From Gammaproteobacteria bacterium (GTDB lineage Bacteria > Pseudomonadota > Gammaproteobacteria > Burkholderiales > Rhodocyclaceae), in NCBI GenBank assembly GCA_029289265.1, contig JARFTX010000023.1:1-48482 (forward strand): 48,482 bases of DNA, in the 5' to 3' direction. Below, in pieces: positions 40,729 to 48,482 of the stretch; positions within the stretch are counted from its first letter, which is position 1, and each line of letters opens with the position of its first letter. Both the position numbers and the translations under genes were made by a program. Below the pieces are notes generated by a model. It worked only from the letters and a program-made list of their open reading frames with translations, did not search any database and was not told where the DNA came from.

Positions 40729-42168
40729 TTGCGCTTTCTCGTCGCCCTGCTCGTCCTGTTCGGCCTCGGCGCGTGCAGCCCGGGCGATGCCCCGCGCATT
40801 GCCGAACCGCACACGCTCGGCGAGTTGCGGGTTGCAACCCGCATCGACGCGCACTCCTTCGTCGAGGACGACGACGGCGAGCGCTCGGGCTTCGAGCACG
40901 ACCTCGTGGTCGAGCTGGGTCGACACCTCGGCCTGCCGGTGCGCTTCATGGTGTTTCCGGATTCGGCGCGCGCGATCGACGCCGTGCTGAACGGACAGGC
41001 GCACCTCGCCGCGGCCGGACTGGGGCGCAACGACAGGTTGCCGCTTCGCTGGTCGGCAGCGCTGCGCGAGGTCGACTACATCCTGGTCGGTCGCGACGAA
41101 GGCCCCGAGATCGGCAGCGAAGCCGAACTCGCCGGCCGCACGGTCAGCGTGCGGCGCGGCTCGCTGCCGGCCCAGGCCGTCACCGCCATCCGCAAGCGCC
41201 AGCCCGCCACCAATATCCATCACCCGCCGCGCTTCGACGACCAAGGGATGCTCGCCCGGCTGGCTGCCGGCGAGCTCGATCTGGTCGCCACCGACCATGG
41301 ACACCTGGCGCTGGCAGCGCAGATTCACCCCGGTCTCGGGGTGAAGTACGACCTGCCGCTCACAGGCGTCATCGCGTGGGCGATGCCCCTCGGCGGAGTC
41401 GGCGAGCTGCCTCGCGCGGTCGAGGAATTTCTCGCCCAGGCGGGAGGCAGCATGCTGCTCGCGCGGATCGAGGATCGCTACTTCGGATACGTGCGCCGCG
41501 TCACCAAGGCCGACTCGGCGGCCTTTCTCGCCCGCGTCGAGGACCGGCTACCGGCCTTTCGCCGGCACTTCGAAGAGGCGCAGGACGAGACCGGCATCGA
41601 CTGGCGGCTGGTCGCCGCCCTCGCCTACCAGGAGTCGCACTGGGATCCGCTCGCCCGCTCGCGCACCGGCGTGCGCGGGATGATGATGCTGACCGCCGAG
41701 ACGGCCGATAGTCTGGGGGTCGCCGACAGGCTCGACGCCCGCGAAAGCATACTCGGTGGCGCCCGCTATCTGGCGGCGCTGCGCGAACGCCTGCCCGAGG
41801 AGGTGCCCGAGCCGGACCGAACCTGGATGGCGATCGCCGCCTACAACCTCGGCATGGGCCACTTCAACGGCGGGCGGGCGATCGCCCGTGGACTGGGACG
41901 CGACGAAACTTCGTGGTGGGACATGAAGGCGGTGCTGCCGCTGCTGTCCCGACCGGAGTATGCGGCACGACTGAAGTCGGGCCCGGCGCGCGGCGGTGAG
42001 GCCGTGATCATGACCGAGAATGTCCGCAGCTTCTACGGCATGCTGGTGCGCCTCGAGCCGCCCCATGCACCACCCGCATGGCGCCCGGCGCTCGGACTGC
42101 GCGGCGCCGCGCCGTCGGACGCGGATCACGCCTCGTCGCTGGAGGAGTCTCTGCTGTCGCCGCCGTGA
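40729..42168 (+). CDS. mltF: Membrane-bound lytic murein transglycosylase F
   Basis: A 479-residue MltF. A TTG start at 40729 gives a compact lipoprotein signal ending in the lipobox GLGAC; longer starts run towards the tRNA and lack signal character. An extracellular solute-binding (SBP_bac_3) regulatory domain (about 30-265) is followed by a lytic transglycosylase domain with the catalytic Glu in AYQESHWDP, and GVRGMMMLT and AAYNLGMGH motifs. It cleaves peptidoglycan in the periplasm and recycles cell wall. Convergent with serS. Confidence 0.92.
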   Translation: MRFLVALLVLFGLGACSPGDAPRIAEPHTLGELRVATRIDAHSFVEDDDGERSGFEHDLVVELGRHLGLPVRFMVFPDSARAIDAVLNGQAHLAAAGLGRNDRLPLRWSAALREVDYILVGRDEGPEIGSEAELAGRTVSVRRGSLPAQAVTAIRKRQPATNIHHPPRFDDQGMLARLAAGELDLVATDHGHLALAAQIHPGLGVKYDLPLTGVIAWAMPLGGVGELPRAVEEFLAQAGGSMLLARIEDRYFGYVRRVTKADSAAFLARVEDRLPAFRRHFEEAQDETGIDWRLVAALAYQESHWDPLARSRTGVRGMMMLTAETADSLGVADRLDARESILGGARYLAALRERLPEEVPEPDRTWMAIAAYNLGMGHFNGGRAIARGLGRDETSWWDMKAVLPLLSRPEYAARLKSGPARGGEAVIMTENVRSFYGMLVRLEPPHAPPAWRPALGLRGAAPSDADHASSLEESLLSPP

Positions 42169-42240
42169 CCGGCCGCGCTCGGCGCCTGCGAGCCGCCATC
42201 GCACGACGCCCGTCGCTTGCCCCGGCCGCGGCCGAATCCG

Positions 42241-43554
<1,314 letters not shown>

Positions 43555-43662
43555 TCAGCCAGAAGGCGGCGAATCCTGCCGCTTCAGGTCACGTTCAGGC
43601 GTCAAGCCGTTCAATCGGCGACAGTTTACCCGCGCCCGCACAGATATGCTGCACTGCACATT

Positions 43663-43679
43663 TTGATTAATCGAATCAA
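43663..43679. promoter_or_regulatory. 17-bp palindrome in the serS divergent region
   Basis: TTGATT-AATCG-AATCAA is a perfect 6-bp inverted repeat with a 5-bp centre in an A/T-rich patch, midway between serS and the small acidic gene. It resembles an FNR box but the half-site spacing (7 rather than 4) is wrong. Possible regulator site. Confidence 0.4.
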
Positions 43680-43801
43680 TATGTTGAAACACATCGGCGA
43701 ACGAACTTTGCTTGCAATCGGGACTCATTGGCATAGACTGAACACAGGGCAAGAAAGGTCACGCAGAGGACCTTGGAAAAACGCTGCAGGAGGAGATCCG
43801 C

Positions 43802-44065
43802 ATGCTGTCGATCAGAGACTGCCTCGACTATTGTGACTTGACCGAAGAAGAAATCGAACTCATCGCCGAACACGAAGACATCCCCGACGTCGCCGCCGCT
43901 CAGCTCGCGTGCGGACTGGTTCAAACCCCCGAGGGGGTTCTCATCCTCACCCACTACATGCAGGAATTGGTCGAGCGCGCCGCCCGACGCGGCGACATCG
44001 ACAAGGCCGAACGCGCCCGGGGTCTGTGCGCGCGCTTCATGGCCGATCATCCGTCGCGTCACTAA
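43802..44065 (+). CDS. Small conserved acidic protein, function unknown
   Basis: An 87-residue helical protein beginning MLSIRDCLDYCDLTEEEIEL, with HEDIPDVAAAQLACGL and a C-terminal helix (ERAARRGDIDKAERARGLC). No signal peptide. GGAGGAG lies nine bases upstream of the ATG, a strong site. No recognised family. Its 3' end overlaps the convergent rarA 3' end by 29 bp. Confidence 0.75.
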   Translation: MLSIRDCLDYCDLTEEEIELIAEHEDIPDVAAAQLACGLVQTPEGVLILTHYMQELVERAARRGDIDKAERARGLCARFMADHPSRH

Positions 44066-45395
44066 CCCCCGCCGCGCCGCTCGACGGGCGCGCACCCGCG
44101 CGCCTGTCGAGTTCGCGCAGTCGCTCGAGCTTGGCGGCGATCTGCGCCTCCAGGCCGTACGGCGTCGGGCTGTACCAGGTTGGGCGCGCCATCCCGTCCG
44201 GAAGATAGCTTTCGCCCGCCGCGTAGGCTTCGGGTTCGTCGTGGGCGTAGCGATACGCCTTGCCGTAGCCCAGCTCCTTCATGAGGCGGGTCGGCGCATT
44301 GCGCAGATGGAGCGGAACGGGGCGCGAATCGTCGCCGGCGACGAACTTGCGGGCTGCGTTGTAGGCCTTGTAGGCCGCATTCGACTTGGCGGCGCAGGCG
44401 AGGAACAAGGTCGCCTCCGCGAGGGCGAGTTCGCCCTCGGGCGAGCCGAGCCGCTCATAGGCCACGCAGGCGTTGAGCGTGATTTCCAGCGCACGCGGAT
44501 CGGCGAGGCCGATGTCCTCGGTCGCCATGCGGATCAGCCGGCGCCCGAGGTAGAGCGGATCGGCACCGCCGTCGAACATCCGGCAGAGCCAATACAGGGC
44601 AGCATCGGGATCGGAGCCCCGCACGGCCTTGTGGAGCGCCGAGATCTGGTCGTAGAACGCCTCGCCCCCCTTGTCGAAGCGCCGCAGCTTGCTGGCGAGC
44701 GCGTCATCGACGAACTCGGGCAGCACCGTGGCCACCCCTGCGTTCGATGCGGCGACCTGCACCTGCTCGACCAGATTCATCAAGCGCCGCGCGTCGCCAT
44801 CGGCAAACCCGATCAGCCGCTCGCGCGCCTGCTCCTGAAAGTCGAGCTGCAGGCAGGCCAAGGCCCGTGCCCGGTCGAAGAGCTGCGCCATCGCCTCGGC
44901 GTCGAGCGGTTCGAGCACGTAGACGGCCGCCCTCGACAACAGCGCCGAATTGACCTCGAAGGAGGGGTTCTCGGTGGTCGCGCCGATGAAGGTGACGAGC
45001 CCCTGCTCGACGTAGGGCAGGAAGGCATCCTGCTGCGCCTTGTTGAAGCGGTGCACCTCGTCGACGAAGAGGATGGTGTGGCGTCCGAGCGCCTGTGCGG
45101 CCTGGGCCTGGGCGACTGCATCGCGAATGTCCTTGACGCCCGAGAACACCGCCGAGAGCGCGATGAACTGCGCATCGAAGGCCTTGGCCGTGAGCCGCGC
45201 GAGCGTAGTCTTGCCGACACCGGGCGGCCCCCACAGGATCATCGAGTGCAGCTTGCCGGACTCGAAAGCCACCCGCAGCGGCTTGCCCGGCCCGAGCAGA
45301 TGGCGTTGCCCGACGACCTCGTCGAGCGAGGCCGGCCGCAAGCGCTCGGCGAGCGGGACCGCCTTGGGTGTGGCGGAATCGAACAGGTCGGCCAC
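44037..45395 (-). CDS. rarA: Replication-associated recombination protein RarA (MgsA)
   Basis: A 452-residue AAA+ ATPase of the clamp-loader-like RarA/WRNIP1 family acting at stalled forks. Walker A WGPPGVGKTT (about 53-62), Walker B with DEVHRFNKAQQ (about 110) and sensor SGVKDIRDA segments are followed by the MgsA_C tail (GYGKAYRYAHDEP, YLPDGM). The start is GTG at 45395 (ADLFDSATP), 13 bp after the lolA stop. It is transcribed with lolA and ftsK, a common beta/gammaproteobacterial order. Confidence 0.95.
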   Translation of the reverse strand: MADLFDSATPKAVPLAERLRPASLDEVVGQRHLLGPGKPLRVAFESGKLHSMILWGPPGVGKTTLARLTAKAFDAQFIALSAVFSGVKDIRDAVAQAQAAQALGRHTILFVDEVHRFNKAQQDAFLPYVEQGLVTFIGATTENPSFEVNSALLSRAAVYVLEPLDAEAMAQLFDRARALACLQLDFQEQARERLIGFADGDARRLMNLVEQVQVAASNAGVATVLPEFVDDALASKLRRFDKGGEAFYDQISALHKAVRGSDPDAALYWLCRMFDGGADPLYLGRRLIRMATEDIGLADPRALEITLNACVAYERLGSPEGELALAEATLFLACAAKSNAAYKAYNAARKFVAGDDSRPVPLHLRNAPTRLMKELGYGKAYRYAHDEPEAYAAGESYLPDGMARPTWYSPTPYGLEAQIAAKLERLRELDRRAGARPSSGAAGVSDATDDRP

Positions 45396-45408
45396 GGGCG
45401 CGGACCGG

Positions 45409-46046
45409 CTACTCGCCGAGGATGTCGGCACCCGGCGGCGGTATGAAGCGGTACAGGGCCGGGTCGACCGGCACCCCCGAACGCAGCGCCGTGAGCACGA
45501 TGAGGGTCTGCTGGCCGAAGCCGTCGACCATCTCCATACGCCGCAACATGCCCCCGGACAGCCCCAGTCGCATCGACTGGAACAGGCTCTCGGGTTGCCG
45601 CGGCACGGCCAGCACCCAGTCGAGGCCGTCGCTCGCGCCGTCCTCCGCGAGTTCGAAGTCGCGTTCGAGCGCCCCTTCGCCGGCCAGGATTGCCGCCGGG
45701 GTGCTGCCCAAGGCATCGCCCAGGTGCCGGACCGTGACCTGGTTCAGATCGGGGTCCCACGCCCAAAGCTGTGTGCCGTCGCTCACGAGTACCTGTGCGT
45801 AGGGTTTTTCATAGGTCCAGCGGAACTTGCCCGGCCGCGAGAAGGCGAAGCTCCCGCTGGCCAATTGCGGACGCCGGCCCGAGCTGGCGATGACGGTCTG
45901 CTCGAACTCGCCCTGGACTTCGCGCGCTTCGACGACGAACTGCTTGAGCTGCGCGATGCCGCCCGCAGATGCAACGGCCGAGAACACCGTGAAAGCTGCA
46001 CCGACAAGTAGACGGCACACGCCCGCGGAGACTGCTGTCCTGAATC

Positions 46047-46050
<4 letters not shown>
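45409..46050 (-). CDS. lolA: Outer-membrane lipoprotein carrier protein LolA
   Basis: A 213-residue periplasmic chaperone that carries lipoproteins from LolCDE to LolB. A signal peptide (about 1-29, AVASA cleavage) is followed by [25 protein letters not shown] and [17 protein letters not shown], characteristic of the LolA beta-fold. Its ATG overlaps the ftsK stop by 4 bp, so it is cotranscribed with ftsK and rarA. Confidence 0.95.
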
Positions 46051-48341
<2,291 letters not shown>

Positions 48342-48371
48342 CGGGGAAACACGGCGCCCGGAAGAAAAACA

Positions 48372-48394
48372 GATCGGCGATTATACCGCCGATC
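48372..48394 (-). promoter_or_regulatory. Predicted ftsK -10 region within a perfect 8-bp inverted repeat
   Basis: gatcggcg (48372-48379) and cgccgatc (48387-48394) flank attatac, whose complement contains a perfect TATAAT (48380-48385), 39 bp upstream of the ftsK ATG. No clear -35. The dyad could be an operator or a hairpin in the opposite transcript. The remaining bases to the window end hold no gene. Confidence 0.45.
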
Positions 48395-48482
48395 CACTCC
48401 CGGGCCGGGGCCGCTCGTTCATGCGAGTCAGGGCCATCGCATACGCAGATGTCGTAAACCCACGGGAAAAGTCGTTCACAGC

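Noticed and set aside
43663-43679. FNR/ANR box upstream of serS
   Set aside because: The half sites TTGAT and ATCAA are separated by 7 bp instead of the required 4.

Overview
The window looks like a chromosomal segment of a high-GC betaproteobacterium, most likely Rhodocyclales (Azoarcus/Thauera/Zoogloea type). The basis is a class I polyhydroxybutyrate cluster with phaR and two tandem phaB genes, together with the housekeeping order tRNA-Ser, mltF, serS, rarA, lolA, ftsK. No taxonomic marker such as 16S rRNA is present, so the assignment is inference from gene content.

Left core (1-15184): the 5' part of a tRNA-Ala(GGC) gene with a near-consensus promoter; a GlcD-like FAD oxidase coupled to a patatin-like hydrolase; rimO; the PHB block phaR, phaB, phaB, phaC; a small membrane protein; pgeF and rluD divergent from bamD; a bifunctional mannose-1-phosphate guanylyltransferase; an AI-2E-type permease; and a small predicted outer-membrane barrel protein.

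Genomic island (about 15185-40375): a ~25.2-kb element inserted in the 3' end of a tRNA-Ser(CGA) gene and bounded by a 14-bp direct repeat (15185-15198 and 40362-40375). The left end carries a P4-type tyrosine integrase and a phage-satellite-like replication module: AlpA-like regulator, YdaU/DUF1376-like protein, SF2 helicase, zinc-finger/Toprim primase, a DUF5681 protein and three tiny 'RRLE' proteins. I see no capsid, tail, large terminase or conjugation genes. After an ~870-bp gene-poor scar come two cargo blocks. The first is a minus-strand type III restriction-modification operon (wHTH regulator, Mod, Res, RhuM, DUF6155-like). The second contains a lipoprotein, a PcfJ-like protein, and a plus-strand cluster of MerR regulator, VIT/VWA protein, an unknown protein, a CGCGxAGCAG-motif protein, a sirtuin and another unknown protein. 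A small relative of the CGCGxAGCAG protein sits on the far side of the RM operon. The insertion has moved what looks like the native tRNA-Ser terminator 25 kb away from its gene.

Right core (40376-48482): the intact tRNA-Ser and its promoter, mltF, serS, a small conserved acidic protein, and the minus-strand series ftsK, lolA, rarA with overlapping or closely spaced genes.

The strongest candidate for an undescribed system is the 32.8-40.2 kb cluster. It has its own MerR-type promoter/operator and combines a VWA scaffold-like protein, a zinc-binding sirtuin and three families I cannot name, on an island that also carries a restriction system. Its role in defence is inference only.
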